Source: Streptomyces sp. ML-6
GTDB lineage: Bacteria; Actinomycetota; Actinomycetes; Streptomycetales; Streptomycetaceae
DNA: 64,000 nucleotides
Assembly (NCBI RefSeq): GCF_030116705.1
Contig: NZ_JAOTIK010000002.1
Location: 496,001-560,000, forward strand
Direction of reading: 5' to 3'
The notes under the pieces are model-generated. The model searched no databases. It saw only the letters and a list, made by a program, of their open reading frames with translations, and was not told the DNA's origin. The position numbers were made by a program, and so were the translations under genes. This document shows, one piece after another, positions 37,701 to 47,492 of this stretch (positions are counted from its first letter, which is position 1; every line of letters starts with the position of its first letter).

Positions 37701-38451
37701 CCTGGACGACGGTGTTCAGGGTGAGTCCGAGGCGTCGTGCGGAGGCCACCAGGGCGGCGGTCTCCTCCTCGGTCATGGTGACCACGAGCTTGCTGGGCAC
37801 CACCGCGGTCCGCTCCGGGTCCGCGGGGGCGACCAGGGTGGGCCCGGTGACCCCGTCCAGCGTCTCCCGCCAGGCCGCCACCGCGGCGTCCCGGTCCTGC
37901 CGGGCCAGCCAGTCCAGGTAGTCGCGGTACGGCGTGGCCGGGGCCGGTTTCGTCCCGGGGTCCGCGTAGGTCGCGAAGAGCTCGCCGACCAGGATCGCGG
38001 TCGACCAGCCGTCCAGCACGATGTGGTGGTTGGTGAGCAGCAGGCGGCGGCGCTCCCCGCCCGTGCGCACCACGGTCAGGCGCAGCAGCGGCGGGCGGTC
38101 CAGGGCGAACCGCCGGGTGCGGTCCTCGTCGGCCAGCCGGTCGAGTTCCTTCTCGCGGGCGGCCCCGTCCAGGCCGGACAGGTCGTGCTCGACGACCTTG
38201 ACCGGCACCTCGCTGAGCACGGCCTGCACCGACTCGCCGCTCCTGCGCTGGCGGAACGCGGTGCGGAGGCTGTCGTGCCGGTTGATCACCCGGGTGGCGG
38301 CCCCGGTGAGGCGGTCGACGTCCAGCGGGCCTTCCAGGTCGAAGGCGAGCTGCACGGTGTAGACGTCGGTGCCGTCGTCGTACATCGAGTGGAAGAGCAG
38401 CCCCTCCTGCACCGGAGACAGGGGCAGTACGTCCACCAGGCGGGGCTTCAT
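28747..38451 (-). CDS. NRPS-B: C-A-nMT-T-E-C-A-T-TE
   Basis: A 3,234-residue synthetase with two modules. Approximate residues: C 1-430 (HHIVLDG near 145, DCL-like opening LPLSPVQEGLLFHS), A 450-900 (YTSGSTG near 604), an N-methyltransferase inserted before the last A motif (VLELGVGSGLL near 973), T with GGDS near 1386, E (HHLVVDG near 1575, FNYLGR), second C (HHILLDG near 2074), A (HTSGSTG near 2535), T with GGNS near 2918, and TE with GWSFGG near 3050 and a late His (CRHSEM). By hand alignment the first A code reads DAYWWGGTFK (Val-like) and the second DAFFIGATFK (branched chain, Ile/Val-like). Expected units: a D-N-methyl residue, then a branched residue. It starts in TGATG overlap with NRPS-A. 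Confidence 0.9.
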   Translation of the reverse strand: MKPRLVDVLPLSPVQEGLLFHSMYDDGTDVYTVQLAFDLEGPLDVDRLTGAATRVINRHDSLRTAFRQRRSGESVQAVLSEVPVKVVEHDLSGLDGAAREKELDRLADEDRTRRFALDRPPLLRLTVVRTGGERRRLLLTNHHIVLDGWSTAILVGELFATYADPGTKPAPATPYRDYLDWLARQDRDAAVAAWRETLDGVTGPTLVAPADPERTAVVPSKLVVTMTEEETAALVASARRLGLTLNTVVQGVWGVLVGELTGSQDVVFGTTVSGRPPELPGMESMVGLFVNTVPVRVRTRADEPLAHLLRRVQDEQVRLLPHQHLGLSSIQNLVGTGELFDTNMVLENYPVDPDALQGTIGDDLRILGLEGRDAAHYVLTFFAAVVEGRMHLRLDYRHDLIDGESARGVADRARRLLEAFATEPDRPLGAARGLAPAERHRVLHEWNDTANQLTDRSLPELFAEQAARTPDAIAVGFGDEEITYAELNARANALAHRLIGMRIRPEEPVAILQDRSVDLIVSILGVLKAGGAYVPLDDRYPTERLTHILGETGTGVVLADAAHVSGDLTGVVTLVVGGEPHDDAVTTDPEPAPHSGQLAYVMYTSGSTGVPKGVGVTHRDVAALARDRSFGTGAHRRVLLHSPQAFDAATYELWVPLLSGGQVVVAPPAELDIPTLEEVIARHRVTGLWLTAGLFRLLAEEKPGALAGVLEVWTGGDVVPAESVRRVFAHCPGLVLVDGYGPTETTTFATRHRLEPDAEVPASVPIGTPLDNMRVYVLDAGLNPVPVGAAGELYIAGAGVARGYLGRPGATAERFVADPFGPPGGRLYRTGDLARWNPAGEIEYLGRADDQVKIRGFRIEPGEIEAVIARSPQVGQVAVVVREDRPGDKRLVAYLVPAAERDEATELEAVSEWSDLYDKMYTEHAGTGGFGENFGGWNSSYTGRPIPLDDMRAWRDDTVEQIRALRPRRVLELGVGSGLLLAPLLPHVEEYWGTDLSPVAIHNLERVLERQGEHTDRVTLRTQPAHDFDGLPRGHFDTVVINSVVQYFPHAEYFTDVLRRAVELLAPGGAVYAGDIRDLRLQRAFQTGVRLAGAEPGTDAGALRTAVDRGVRAENELLLAPEYFAALPSVIDGIGAVDIQLKGASYHNELSRYRYAAVLRKEPVRALSAADAPAVAWGTEVHDVEEVAARLADGPELLRVTAVPNARTAPEVSAMRALDAGADAEEVRRALTEGPAAIEPDAFRALAARHGYRAHPTCSGPEALDSFDVVLVADASAGRPLHGTCPAPSDGPTAYANTPVTVRDLAGGVRELVRDRLPEYMVPTAFVTLDALPLTPNGKVDRKALPAPDLAAATGGRGPGTAAEETLCRLFAEVLRLPAVGVDDSFFDVGGDSISSIQLVSRARKEGLVFTPRDVFTRKTVAGLAALAASDTERAPVVAEHPDAGIGEVPLTPIVHWLRELDGPVDGFSQSMLLTTPTGLESGPLATVLQSLLDHHDALRLKLTRRDGHWSLEVAPRGTVQAAALLRRAPLADLDREAAAARDRLAPDEGVMAQAVLFDTPDGEPGRLLLVLHHLVVDGVSWRVLLPDLAEAWQAVAAGRTPAPGPVPTSLRRWSQGLTEAARTRTDELPFWQRTLAEPDAQLTDLPLDPARDVARTANTLSLTLAPEVTGPLLTTLPAAFRAGANDVLLTALALAVADWRRRRGGDPAGALLVDLEGHGREPVVDGVDLSRTVGWFTSMWPVRLDLAGTDTAAALDGGPEAGAALKRIKEQLHAVPDNGMGYGLLRHLNEDTSGPLAELARAAHPQIAFNYLGRLPAPSTTDGTPGEWAPAPESGVLGGGGDGDLPLAHALQINALTEDHPDGPRLSATLSWPRALLGEPDVRDLLDTWERALTALVRHAEAPGAGGLTPGDLPLVSLTQREIETFEARFPELVDIVPLAPLQEGLFFHAGFDEGDRDDYIVQTFFDIEGRLDTAALRGAGRDLLARHANLRSAFCQRTGGAVQVVLPEAELPWLELDLRGLSEEDAAERFEQTATADRGTRFDLGRPPLIRLMAIRLADGRHRIVLTNHHILLDGWSMPLLVAELFQLYAHRTLGAAAPPAPTPYREFLSWVAGRDTDAARTAWAKTLDGLEGPTVLAPAGPAGRSAVPEQVIVGITTGLTDALTARARELGVTLSTVLQGAWGLLLAALSGRDDVVFGGTVSGRPAEIPGIESMVGLFINTLPVRVRIEPTETLGDLLGRLQAQQAELLDHQHIGLTEIQQLTGYAPLFDTITVLENYPLDAEAMREPVPGLTIDAVDGRDATHYPLTLAGLPGEELRLRLGYRSDLYGEAEARDLVARLIRALTRIAERPETPVAALDLLVDGERDRLLYGFNATTIELPPAGTVHDTFAQQVLRTPGAVAVRCDGRDTSYRELNLRANALAHRLRSTGVGAGDRVAVLQDRSVDLVVSLLAVLKAGGAYVPLDDRYPVERSRRVMADTGARMLLVDAAHADVGFEHGARVLRVDEGVDGAHYDLGVPMRADRLAYVMHTSGSTGEPKGVAVTHADIIALAYDRAIAPIARGRVLVHSPQAFDAATFEIWAPLLSGGTAVLAPHGELDLTDLRDVLLGERIDTTFLTSGLFRLLVQEHPEALAGVREVISGGDSVPAESVRRLLEHCPGTVFSHAYGPTETTTFATLHRIAMTEDIGRVLPIGRPLDNMRAYVLDSALRPAPIGAPGELYLAGAGVARGYLDRPGPTAERFVADPYDPTGRRMYRTGDVVRWNVRGELVFVGRADDQVKVRGFRIEPGEVEAVLGRVEAVRQVTVQVREDRAGDKRLVAYAVFDPALPVERRPDLREAAARTLPAYMVPSAVVALDALPVTATGKVDRRALPAPGAGTGDGRVPSTEAERVMCELFARALGVPEVGADDQFFETGGNSLLAAGLMVRVRETFGCELSVRALFEAPTPAALVARLDGSGRADTSLAVVFPLRAAGEREPVFCVHPGAGLGWPYSGLLPELAGHPVYAVQARGLTEPDALPATVAEMAADYVEQIRKVRPAGPYHLLGWSFGGIVAQEIAVQLREAGEEVGLLAMMDAYPHPYEGEYEPVTEPAQVLEMMLDFVGQDRAAAGEGPLTAAGVVEVLRQGHSSLADLTEQHVAAMSRVMVNNMRLAADARPRRLESDMLFFVATVERAGLHVDDWLPYVGGTIEIRQLNCRHSEMTAPEPLAAIGRLLAERLGTSNGTDEEGQS

Positions 38452-41400
38452 CAGGACTCCCAATCGCTGAGCAGGTCGATCTCGAATTCGTCGATCTCGT
38501 CCTGGCTCATGGCCACCGACAGATCGGAGGGGGTGACGCCGCCGGCGTCGGGCCGTTCGGCGTGCCGGGCCAGCGTCGTGAGCGCCCGGAGCCAGGTGTC
38601 CACCAGGGCGCGGACGTCGGACTCGGGCAGCAGGGCGGAGGGCCAGGCGGTCACCACCGACAGCCGTGCCCCCTCGGCGCCGTCCTCGACCAGGGCGCTG
38701 AACTCCAGCAGGTGGGCCGGCGGGATGTCGGGGTCGACGCCGCGGGCTGCGCCGGACAGGGCGTCGTCGCCGATGACCATGGCCCAGTCGGCGTCCTGCG
38801 CCGCGGGGAAGCGGCCCAGGTAGTTGAAGCCGATCTGGGGGGCCGGCAGGGCCGACAGCTCCCGTCCGGCCTCGGGGTCCAGATAGCGCAGCAGCCCGTA
38901 GCCCAGGCCCTTGCCGGGCAGCGCGCGCAGTTGCTCCTTGACCTGTTTCAGGCCGCGGGCGAGCGCGTCGCCATCCTCGGGCACCGTCGCTCCCGCGTCC
39001 ACCCGCACCGGGTGGAGGGTGGTGAACCAGCCGACGGTGCCGGAGACGTCCAGGGACTCGGCGGTGTCCCGTCCGTGGCCCTCCAGGTCGAGCAGCACCT
39101 CGGTGCCGGCGCCGAGGCCCAGCCTGCGCCGCCAGTCCGCGAGCGCCGCGGCGAACGCGGTGAGCAGTACGTCGTCGACGCCGCAGGAGAACGCCGTCGG
39201 CAGGGTGCCGAGCAGGGGCGCCGTCGCCTCTGCCGGGAGGGTGGCCACCAGGTGGCGCGAGGTGCCGAGCACGTCCCGGGTCCGGTCCAGCGGGCGTTCG
39301 CCGAGCAGCGGGTCGGGGCCGGTGAGCACGGCCCGCCAGGTCGGCAGCTCGGCCTGGAGCGCGGGTTCGTGGGCCAGGGCGGCGATGTGCTGCGCCCAGC
39401 GCCGGTAGGAGGTGCGCACGGGGGTCAGGGCCGAGTCGTCGCCGGTGTTCCAGGCGGCGGCGAGGTCGGCCACCAGGATGCGCCAGGACACGCCGTCGAC
39501 GACCAGGTGGTGCGCGACCAGCAGCAGCAGTCCGGGCCGTCCGGGTCCGGCGTCGAACCACACCAGCCGGATCATCCGGCCCTCGGCGGGCACGAGCCGG
39601 ATCTCCGCGGCGTGGTCGTCGATCACGGAGTCCAGCTGGTCGGCCGGGACCTCGGAGACGTCCACCCGCAGCAGGCAGTCGGCCGCGTCCAGGGTGCCGG
39701 GCTCCTGGACGGTGAGCACCCAGCCGCTGCCGTTGGCCGCGTGCGTACGGCGCAGCCGCAGGACGTCGTGGTGGTCGAGCACCGCCTGGACGGCCGCGGC
39801 CAGCCGGTCGGGGCCGGGGTCGGCCGGGACGCGCAGCAGCATCGACTGGGTGAACCCGGCGGACGGACCGCCGCGTTCGCGCATCCAGTGCACGATCGGC
39901 GGTACCGGTACCTCGCCGGTGCCGACGTCGGCCACGTCCGCGAGCGCGTCCACCGTGTCGACGGGGCGGGCCACGGCGGCCAGCGCGGCCATGCTGTCCT
40001 GCTGGAACATGTCGCGCGGGGTGATCAGCAGCCCCGCCTTCCGGGCCCGGCTGACCAACTGGATGGAGACGATGCTGTCGCCGCCGATCGTGAAGAAGTG
40101 GTCGTCGGGGCCGACGTGCGGCAGTCCGAGCAGTTCCTCGACCAGACCGCAGAGCAGTCGCTCCGCGTCGGTTCCGGCGGTCTGCTCCGAGGGGGCGGCG
40201 AGCTGCGGCGCCGGCAGCGCGGCCCGGTCCAGTTTGCCGCTGGGGCCGAGCGGCAGCCGTTCCAGCTCCACGAAGGCGGCCGGGACCATGTAGTCGGGCA
40301 GCGCCGCGGCTGCGTGGGCGCGCAGTTCCTCGGTGTCGAGGGGGTTCCCGGAGTCCCCCACCACGTAGGAGACGATCCGTCTGATGCCCGCCCGGTCCTC
40401 GCGGGCGAGGGTGACGACCTCGCGCACCCCGGGGAAACCGGCCAGCACGGCGTCGATCTCGCCCGGTTCGATCCGGAAGCCGCGGACCTTCACCTGGCTG
40501 TCGGTGCGGCCCAGGTACTCGATCTCGCCGTCCGCGGTCCAGCGGGCCAGGTCCCCGGTGCGGTACATCCGTTCGCCGGGGGCTCCGAAGGGGTTGGCGA
40601 CGAACCGTTCCGCGGTGAGTCCCGGGCGGCCCAGGTAGCCGCGGGCCAGGCCGGTCCCGGCCAGGTACAGCTCGCCGGTGCTTCCGACGACCACCGGTTC
40701 CAGTGCCGCGTCCAGGACGTAGGCGCGGGTGTTGGTGACGGGCCGGCCGATCGGCGGCGCAGTTTCGACGTCGAGGCCGGGGTCGGCGTACCAGGCGGTG
40801 GCGTACACCGTGGCCTCGGTGGGGCCGTAGATGTTGGCGATCCGGACGCCGGGCAGTGCCGCGCGGATGTCGTGGACCAGGTGCGCGGGCAGTGCCTCGC
40901 CGGCCAGGACGACGGTGCCCGCGGTGGCGGGCGGGGGCGACTGGGCCAGGATCGGTGCGACCGCCGAGGGGACGCCGCTGATCAGCGTGCCCGTCCAGGG
41001 CCCGTCCGGCCGGTCGAGGAGTGCGGTGAGGTCGCGGACGATGTCGACCCGGCCGCCCGCGAGCAGGGTGCCGAACAGTTCGAAGACGGAGACGTCGAAG
41101 TTGAGCGAGGTGGAGAAGAGGGTGCGGGCCAGCGCGTCGGGGCCGAGCGCCTGCCCCGCCCACAGCGCCAGGTCCACCGCCGACGCGTGGGAGACCACCA
41201 CGCCCTTGGGCCGGCCGGTGGAGCCGGAGGTGTAGATGGCGTACATGGCGTGCTGCGGCAGCAGCGGCCGGACCCGTTCGGCGTCGGTCGGGTTGTGGTC
41301 GGGCAGCTGGGCCGTCGGCAGCTCCGCGAGGCCGGTCAGGACCAGGGCGGGCGCCGCGTCCGCGAGCATGAACGCGATCCGGTCGGCGGGGTGGTCCGGC

Positions 41401-44400
41401 GAGACCGGGAGGTAGGCCGCGCCCGCCTTGATCACGCCGAGCACGGCGACCACCAGGTCGGGGGTGCGCGGCATGGACACCGCGACGAAGTCCTCGGGCC
41501 CGATGCCCTGCCGGATCAGGTGGTGCGCCAACCGGTTGGCACGGGCGTTGAGTTCGGCGTAGTCGAGGGCGTCGCCGGTCCGGCCGGCCGCGGTGACGGC
41601 CTCGGCGTCGGGCGTGCGGTAGGTCTGGAGCTCGAACAGGGCGGGGACGGTGGTGGCCGGGAGGGGGCGGTCGGTGCGGTTCCACTCGACGAGCACCTGG
41701 TGCCGGTCGCCGGGGCGGTCGAGGGCCAGTCTGCCCAGCGGCGTCCCGGGATCCGCGGTGGCCGCGTCGAGCAGCCGGACCAGCCGGGCGGCCAGCAGGT
41801 CGACGGTGTCCCGGTCGAACAGGTCGGTCGCGTACTCCAGCACGCCGTCCAGACCGGCCGGGGTGCCGTCGGCGGCGCGCCGTTCGGTGAGGTCCAGGGT
41901 GAGGTCGAACTTGGCGCTGCGGCGCGGGACGGGGTGGGGCCGGACGTCGAGGCCGGGCATCCGCACCTCGGTGCCGGGGTCCTCCTGGAAGGCCAGCATC
42001 ACCTGGAACAGCGGGTGGCGGGCGAGCGAGCGGGGCGTCCGGAGCACCTCCACCAGCCGGTCGAACGGCACGTCCTGGTGCCCGAAGGCGGTCAGGTCCG
42101 CCTCGCGGACCCGGTCCACCAGCTCGCCGAAGCCCGGGTTGCCGGAGGTGTCGGTCCGCAGCACCAGCGTGTTGACGAAGAAGCCGACGAGGTCTTCCAG
42201 CGCCTCGTCGGACCGGCCCATGACGGGGCTGCCCACGGGGATGTCCGTGCCGGCTCCCATTCGGGTCAGCAGTGCGGCCAGGCCCGCCTGGAGCACCATG
42301 AAGACGCTGGCTCCCCGTCTTCGCGCCAACTCCGCCATGCGGGTGTGCAGTTCGGCGTCCAGGGCGATGTCGACGGTGTCCCCGCGGTGCGAGGCGACCG
42401 GCGGCCTGGGCCGGTCGGTGGGCAGCTCGATCCGGTCCGGCAGTCCGCTCAACACTTCGGACCAGTGGGCGAGTTGCGTGGCGAGCCGACTGTCCGGGTC
42501 GTCCTCCGCACCCAGCAGCACGTGCTGCCGGAGGGTGTGGTCGGCGTACTGGACGGGCAGCGGTGTCCAGCGCGGGGCGGCGCCCGCCCGGCGGGCGGTG
42601 TAGGCGGTGGCGAGGTCGCGGGTCAGCGGCCCCAGCGACCAGCCGTCACAGGCGATGTGATGGACCACCAGTGACAGCAGGTGCTGCTCGACCGGTTCGC
42701 CGTCGGCCGTTTCGGACGGTGCCGTCCCGATCAGTTCGGCACGCCACGGCGGCTCGGCCGACAGGTCGAAGCGGGTCGCGGCGGCGGTCGCCAGGATCTC
42801 CGCGACCTCGTGGTCGCCGGCGCGGCGGACCACGAGGGTGGGTGCCGTGGCCACCGGCGAGTCGAGCACCACCTGGTGGGGCACCCCGTCCACGTCGGGG
42901 AAGACGGTGCGCAGGCTCTCGTGCCGCCGGGCCACGTCGCCCAGCGCGAGCCGCAGCGCCTCCCGGTCCAGCCGCCCGGAGAGCCGCAGTGCGAAGGGGA
43001 CGTTGTAGGTGCCCGGCGAGGACTGCCCGGACTCCAGGCGGTTGAGGAACCACAGTCGGCGCTGCCCGGCGGAGAGCGGCACCCGGTCGGGGCGCGGCTC
43101 CCGGTCGGCAGCCGGCTCGCCGGTGGCGGCGAGGCGTTCGGCCACCACCCGGGCGATCTCCGCGAGCGGGGCCGGTTTCAGGAGATCGGTGTGGGCCCGT
43201 TCGACGAAGTGCACCTCGATCTCGCCGTCCACGTACGGCTGCCAGGTCCCGGGGGTCGGGGAGAACTCGACCTTGTCCAGGGTCGCCACGAAGAACAGCA
43301 TGTCCCCGGTGAAGCGCCGCGGCCGGTACCGCCGCATCAGCTCGCCGGCCTCGCCGTAGACCCGGGCCATGGCGGTGATGTCCTTCTCGCCGAGGCCGGC
43401 CAGGGCGCTGTCGAGTTTCCGCAGCAACTCCACGACCCGCTGGAACTCCAGCGGTTCGGGGCCCAGCCGGCGCCGGTCGAAGCCGGCGAAGTCGAGCAGG
43501 GTCGCCATGATCTCCTGCTCGTCCAGCGGCGGCAGTTCGAGACCGGGGTAGGCGTCCAGGACGGCCAGCAGCCCGACCTCCTCGCCCTCTTCCTGGAGCC
43601 GGGTGGCGATCGCCTGCGCGACCACGCCGCCGGAGGACCAGCCGAGCAGGTGGTACGGGCCGGCCGGCTGCGCCTTGCGCATCTCGGCGATGTACGCGGC
43701 GGCCATCTCCTCGATGGAGTCCGGCGCGGCCGAGGCGTCCCGCAGGCCGTGGGCCTGGAGCCCGTAGATCGGGCGTTCGGCCTCCACGTGGCGCAGGAAG
43801 CCGGAGTAGATCCAGCTCAGTCCGGCGGCCGGGTGCACGCAGAACAGTGCGGGCAGTTCGCCGTGCGGGCGCAGCGGCAGCAGGACGTCGAGCGAACTGT
43901 CCCGGTCGCCGTCGCGGGAGACGTGCTCGGCGAAGCCGGCCACCGTGGGCGCGGCGAACAACGCGCCGATGCCGACGTCCACGCCGAAGGCGGCGCGGAC
44001 CCGGCCGGTGAGCCGGGTGGCGAGCAGCGAGTGTCCGCCGAGGTCGAAGAAGCTGTCGTCGATGCCGACCCCGGGCACGTCGAGCACCTCGGCGAACAGC
44101 CGGCAGAGGATCTCCTCCTGCGGGGTGCGCGGTCCCCGGCCGCCGGAGGCGGTGAACTCCGGGGCGGGCAGTGCGCGGGCGTCCAGTTTGCCGTTGGCGG
44201 TCAGCGGGAGGGAGCCCATCGGCACCACCGCCGAGGGGACCATGTGGTCCGGCAGCGTCCGTCCGGCGAACTCCCGCAGCCCGTCCAGGGTCTGTCCCTC
44301 GGCAGGCACCGCGTAGGCGACCAGCCGTCTGTCGCCCTGCTGGTCCTCGCGGGCGATCACGGCGACCTGGGCGACGGCCGGGTGCCCGGACAGCACTGCC

Positions 44401-47042
44401 TCGATCTCGCCCGGTTCGATCCGGAAGCCGCGGATCTTGACCTGGGCATCGGCCCGGCCGACGAACTCCAGCCGGCCGTCCCCGGTCCACCGGGCCACGT
44501 CGCCGGTCCGGTACATCCGGGTGCCGGGCGGGCCGAACGGGTCGGCCACGAACCGTTCGGCGGTGGTGCCGTGGCGGCCCAGGTAGCCGCGGGCCAGGCC
44601 CGCGCCGGAGACGTACATCTCCCCCGCCACGCCCGGCGGCACCCGCCGCAGGGCGTCGTCCAGGACGTGGACCGCGAGGTCGGGGATGGCCCCGCCGATG
44701 ACGCTGCCCCGGCCCTCGGCGGCGACGGCCGCGTCGAGGGCGATGTGGGAGACGTGCACCGTGGTCTCGGTGATGCCGTACATGTTGGCCAGTACCGGAG
44801 CGGTGTCGTCGTGCCGCGCGTACCAGTCGCCCAGCCGCCACAGGTCCAGTGCCTCGCCGCCGAACACCACGGAGCGCAGGGCCAGTCGGGCGGACAGTTC
44901 GGGGTTCTCGGCGTCCGCGCGCATGAGCTGGTAGAAGGCCGACGGGGTCTGGTTGAGCACGGTCACACGCTCGTCGGCCAGGAGCCGCAGGAACTGTTCC
45001 GGGGAGCGGCTGGTCGCGTGGGGCACCACCACGAGCCTGCCGCCGTGCAGAAGCGGCCCCCAGACCTCCCAGACCGAGAAGTCGAAGGCGTAGGAGTGGA
45101 ACATCGTCCAGACGTCGTCGTCGTCGAAGCCGAACCAGTGCCGGGTGCTGTCGAAGAGCCGCACCACATTGGCGTGCGGGACCACGACGCCCTTGGGCCG
45201 GCCGGTCGATCCCGAGGTGTAGATGACGTACGCGGGCGTGGCGGGGGTCAGTGGCGCGCCGCGGTCGGCGTCGGTGGGCGCGTCGGCCGGGCAGTCGGCG
45301 AGCGCCGCCCCGGTCCGGGGGTCGGCGAGGTCCACGGTGGGTGTCCCGGGCCGGTCGCCGCCGGCGGTCACGACCAGGGCCGGTGCCGCGTCCGCGAGCA
45401 TGAACTCGATCCGGTCGGCCGGGTAGTCCGGGTCCAACGGCACGTACGCGGCACCGGACTTGATGACCGCGAGCAGCGCGACGACCATCTCCGCCGAGCG
45501 CGGCACCGCGAGCGCCACGAAGCCCTCGGGCCCCGCCCCCCGGGAGATCAGCAGGTGCGCCAGCCGGTTGGACCGCTCCTCCAGTTCCGCGTAGGTGAGT
45601 TCGGTGCCCTCGAAGGCGACGGCGACCTTCTCCGGCACCCGGGCGGCCTGCGCGGAGAACAGCTCCGCCAGATTGCCGTGCGTCCCGCCGGTCCGGACCG
45701 GGGCGGCGACGCCCGGCAGTTCGGCCGCGTCGACCGGGTCGATGCGGCCGATGAGCGCCTGCGGTCCGGCCGCCGCGAGCCGGTCCAGGAAGGTCAGGAA
45801 GCGTTCCTGGTGCGCCTCGATCAGCTCGTCCGGGTACAGGTCCGGGTTGGCGTCGAAGTCGATCTGGAGGCCGTCGGCGTCACCGCGGTCGTAGACGATC
45901 ACGGACAGGTCGTCGGCGGGGCCGATGCAGAGGTTGTGGACGGTGCTGCGGTGCGGGCCGAAGCGCAGGTCGTAGTCGAACATCATGATGTTGACCTGCG
46001 GGCCGATCAGTCGCTGGTCGTCCTCCAGCAGCCGCAGGTCGCGGCGCAGGTCCTCGTACCGGTAGCGCTGGTGGCGCATCGCCCCGCGCATCCGGCCGTG
46101 GGTGTGTCTCAGCAGTTCGGCCACCGTCATCCCCGGGCGGGCCGACAGCCGCAGCGGCAGCACGTTGGAGACCATGCCGGGCACGGAGCGGGCCGACCTG
46201 CCCAGCCGGGTGGTGACGGGCAGCCCCAGCACCACCTCGGACTGCCCGGTCATCCGCTGGAGGTACGCGGCGCTCGCGGCCGGCACGAGCGCCGGCCACG
46301 GCACCTCCGCCGCCCGCGCCAGCTCCCGCAGCCGGCGGGTGCTCGCCGCGTCCAGCCGCGCCGTGCGCCGGGCGAGCCGCCGTGCCGTGCCCGGCTTCGT
46401 CCCGGACATGCTCACCGGCTCGGGACGGCCGGCCAGTTCGGCCACCCAGTGGTCGCGGTCGGCGGTGAACCGCTCGGACCGGCGGTACTCCTGGTCGAGG
46501 GCGACGAGTTCGGCCAGCGGTGCGAACGGGGTCGGAGGCACCTCCTCGTCCGCGACCATGGCCGTGTACACCGCCGCCACCCGCCGGGCGATCATCGCGA
46601 CGGTGAAGCCGTCGACGGCGATGTGGTGGTAGTGGTGCAGCCAGAACCAGCGCTCCGGCCCGGCCCTGAACAGCGCGAAGCGGAACAGCGGTTCGGCCGT
46701 CAGGTCGACGGTCCGCGCCAGTGCGGCGCGCATCCGGTCCTCGGCCGCGGCCCGGGGGTCCGCCTCCCCGCCGAGGTCCACGACCTCGAGCCGCCACTCC
46801 CGGGCGGGCTCGACGAGCTGGCGCGGCCCGTCATCGGTCTCCACCACCCGGATGCGCAGCGCGTCGGCCTCCCCGACCACCCGTCGCAGCGCGGCCTCGA
46901 ACAGCCCGGTGTCCACCGCGCCGTGGATCTCCAGGTACTCACCCGCGTTGTAGACGGTGTTGGCGGGGTCGAGCCGCTGTGCGTAGAACATGCCCGACTG
47001 GGCGGCGGTCAATGGAAGGAGGGAGTCCCCGTGGACAGACAT
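38451..47042 (-). CDS. NRPS-A: C-A(Thr)-T-TE-C-A-T-E with internal thioesterase
   Basis: A 2,863-residue synthetase. Approximate residues: EntF-like C 1-440 (HHIAVDG near 141), A 455-960 (YTSGSTG near 608), T (GGHS near 1004), a complete TE 1055-1300 (GWSSGG near 1134, His in ERAHTDLL), second C 1310-1750 (HHIACDG near 1464), A 1760-2240 (YTSGSTG near 1938), T (GGDS near 2320), and E to about 2800 (HHLVVDG near 2513, EGHGR, FNYLGRF). The first A code reads DFWNVGMVHK, close to the threonine code; the second reads DVFSVAIVYK, which I cannot assign. The first half is thus a whole EntF-like C-A-T-TE unit joined in frame to a C-A-T-E module. GAGGG lies 3 nt before the ATG. Confidence 0.9.
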   Translation of the reverse strand: MSVHGDSLLPLTAAQSGMFYAQRLDPANTVYNAGEYLEIHGAVDTGLFEAALRRVVGEADALRIRVVETDDGPRQLVEPAREWRLEVVDLGGEADPRAAAEDRMRAALARTVDLTAEPLFRFALFRAGPERWFWLHHYHHIAVDGFTVAMIARRVAAVYTAMVADEEVPPTPFAPLAELVALDQEYRRSERFTADRDHWVAELAGRPEPVSMSGTKPGTARRLARRTARLDAASTRRLRELARAAEVPWPALVPAASAAYLQRMTGQSEVVLGLPVTTRLGRSARSVPGMVSNVLPLRLSARPGMTVAELLRHTHGRMRGAMRHQRYRYEDLRRDLRLLEDDQRLIGPQVNIMMFDYDLRFGPHRSTVHNLCIGPADDLSVIVYDRGDADGLQIDFDANPDLYPDELIEAHQERFLTFLDRLAAAGPQALIGRIDPVDAAELPGVAAPVRTGGTHGNLAELFSAQAARVPEKVAVAFEGTELTYAELEERSNRLAHLLISRGAGPEGFVALAVPRSAEMVVALLAVIKSGAAYVPLDPDYPADRIEFMLADAAPALVVTAGGDRPGTPTVDLADPRTGAALADCPADAPTDADRGAPLTPATPAYVIYTSGSTGRPKGVVVPHANVVRLFDSTRHWFGFDDDDVWTMFHSYAFDFSVWEVWGPLLHGGRLVVVPHATSRSPEQFLRLLADERVTVLNQTPSAFYQLMRADAENPELSARLALRSVVFGGEALDLWRLGDWYARHDDTAPVLANMYGITETTVHVSHIALDAAVAAEGRGSVIGGAIPDLAVHVLDDALRRVPPGVAGEMYVSGAGLARGYLGRHGTTAERFVADPFGPPGTRMYRTGDVARWTGDGRLEFVGRADAQVKIRGFRIEPGEIEAVLSGHPAVAQVAVIAREDQQGDRRLVAYAVPAEGQTLDGLREFAGRTLPDHMVPSAVVPMGSLPLTANGKLDARALPAPEFTASGGRGPRTPQEEILCRLFAEVLDVPGVGIDDSFFDLGGHSLLATRLTGRVRAAFGVDVGIGALFAAPTVAGFAEHVSRDGDRDSSLDVLLPLRPHGELPALFCVHPAAGLSWIYSGFLRHVEAERPIYGLQAHGLRDASAAPDSIEEMAAAYIAEMRKAQPAGPYHLLGWSSGGVVAQAIATRLQEEGEEVGLLAVLDAYPGLELPPLDEQEIMATLLDFAGFDRRRLGPEPLEFQRVVELLRKLDSALAGLGEKDITAMARVYGEAGELMRRYRPRRFTGDMLFFVATLDKVEFSPTPGTWQPYVDGEIEVHFVERAHTDLLKPAPLAEIARVVAERLAATGEPAADREPRPDRVPLSAGQRRLWFLNRLESGQSSPGTYNVPFALRLSGRLDREALRLALGDVARRHESLRTVFPDVDGVPHQVVLDSPVATAPTLVVRRAGDHEVAEILATAAATRFDLSAEPPWRAELIGTAPSETADGEPVEQHLLSLVVHHIACDGWSLGPLTRDLATAYTARRAGAAPRWTPLPVQYADHTLRQHVLLGAEDDPDSRLATQLAHWSEVLSGLPDRIELPTDRPRPPVASHRGDTVDIALDAELHTRMAELARRRGASVFMVLQAGLAALLTRMGAGTDIPVGSPVMGRSDEALEDLVGFFVNTLVLRTDTSGNPGFGELVDRVREADLTAFGHQDVPFDRLVEVLRTPRSLARHPLFQVMLAFQEDPGTEVRMPGLDVRPHPVPRRSAKFDLTLDLTERRAADGTPAGLDGVLEYATDLFDRDTVDLLAARLVRLLDAATADPGTPLGRLALDRPGDRHQVLVEWNRTDRPLPATTVPALFELQTYRTPDAEAVTAAGRTGDALDYAELNARANRLAHHLIRQGIGPEDFVAVSMPRTPDLVVAVLGVIKAGAAYLPVSPDHPADRIAFMLADAAPALVLTGLAELPTAQLPDHNPTDAERVRPLLPQHAMYAIYTSGSTGRPKGVVVSHASAVDLALWAGQALGPDALARTLFSTSLNFDVSVFELFGTLLAGGRVDIVRDLTALLDRPDGPWTGTLISGVPSAVAPILAQSPPPATAGTVVLAGEALPAHLVHDIRAALPGVRIANIYGPTEATVYATAWYADPGLDVETAPPIGRPVTNTRAYVLDAALEPVVVGSTGELYLAGTGLARGYLGRPGLTAERFVANPFGAPGERMYRTGDLARWTADGEIEYLGRTDSQVKVRGFRIEPGEIDAVLAGFPGVREVVTLAREDRAGIRRIVSYVVGDSGNPLDTEELRAHAAAALPDYMVPAAFVELERLPLGPSGKLDRAALPAPQLAAPSEQTAGTDAERLLCGLVEELLGLPHVGPDDHFFTIGGDSIVSIQLVSRARKAGLLITPRDMFQQDSMAALAAVARPVDTVDALADVADVGTGEVPVPPIVHWMRERGGPSAGFTQSMLLRVPADPGPDRLAAAVQAVLDHHDVLRLRRTHAANGSGWVLTVQEPGTLDAADCLLRVDVSEVPADQLDSVIDDHAAEIRLVPAEGRMIRLVWFDAGPGRPGLLLLVAHHLVVDGVSWRILVADLAAAWNTGDDSALTPVRTSYRRWAQHIAALAHEPALQAELPTWRAVLTGPDPLLGERPLDRTRDVLGTSRHLVATLPAEATAPLLGTLPTAFSCGVDDVLLTAFAAALADWRRRLGLGAGTEVLLDLEGHGRDTAESLDVSGTVGWFTTLHPVRVDAGATVPEDGDALARGLKQVKEQLRALPGKGLGYGLLRYLDPEAGRELSALPAPQIGFNYLGRFPAAQDADWAMVIGDDALSGAARGVDPDIPPAHLLEFSALVEDGAEGARLSVVTAWPSALLPESDVRALVDTWLRALTTLARHAERPDAGGVTPSDLSVAMSQDEIDEFEIDLLSDWES

Positions 47043-47492
47043 GCGCCCTCTAACTCTCGACTGTTTGGCCGGGTGACAGGTGGTCGGGCCTGTGACCGGG
47101 CGGGGTCGGCTGAGCGGACACGGGCGCCGTCACCGGGGCCGACGGAGTCGGGGGCGACGACGAGACGTGTGCGGGGCAGGCGTGATGCGTGGGGGGCCCA
47201 CCGCTTTCATGTAAGTCAGTGCGCGCACATCGGGGCAAGCGCGTTGCAGGAAGATGTCAGCACGAAACCGCCATCGGCACGCGGGAACCGGATGCTCGGA
47301 GCGAGGGCGTCACCGAGAGAGATGACGGGCTGTCATGTTCCGTCAGGCGAAGGCGAGAAGCCGACGAACGGACGGTGTGCGCGAAGGACCGCGAAGGACT
47401 CCCCTCCGCGTCGACCGCGCCACCCCCACCTCGACCGCGCCATTGACCCCGCGACGTGACATTAGTGTGTGGCGCACAGTATCGTGTGATGC
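47043..47492. other. Divergent region between NRPS operon and PadR gene
   Basis: 450 bp with no gene I can support. It must hold the NRPS promoter (minus) and the PadR promoter (plus). A 12-bp direct repeat, TCGACCGCGCCA at 47411-47422 and 47431-47442, has a 20-bp period, matching two helical turns. TTGACC at 47443-47448 could be a -35 box. Confidence 0.5.
47411..47442. repeat. 12-bp direct repeat with 20-bp period
   Basis: TCGACCGCGCCA occurs twice, its starts exactly 20 bp apart, 50-80 bp upstream of the PadR-family gene and in the NRPS/PadR divergent region. Spacing by two helical turns fits a dimeric regulator contacting one face of the DNA. Confidence 0.5.

Noticed and set aside
38452..41685. 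An apparent N-terminal extension of NRPS-B by more than 1,000 residues
   Set aside because: The extension lies out of frame over NRPS-A and translates to Arg/Pro-rich sequence without NRPS motifs. The TGATG junction and the C-domain start at 38451 fix the real boundary.
38451..47042. Siderophore (enterobactin-like) synthetase call from the EntF-like first half
   Set aside because: No catechol pathway, Ser code or iron-box is present. The A code points to Thr and the line continues for three more modules.
28846..47459. Very long open frames antisense to the NRPS genes
   Set aside because: They are the usual by-product of high GC content opposite long genes: Gly/Val/Arg-rich, no domains, no ribosome sites.
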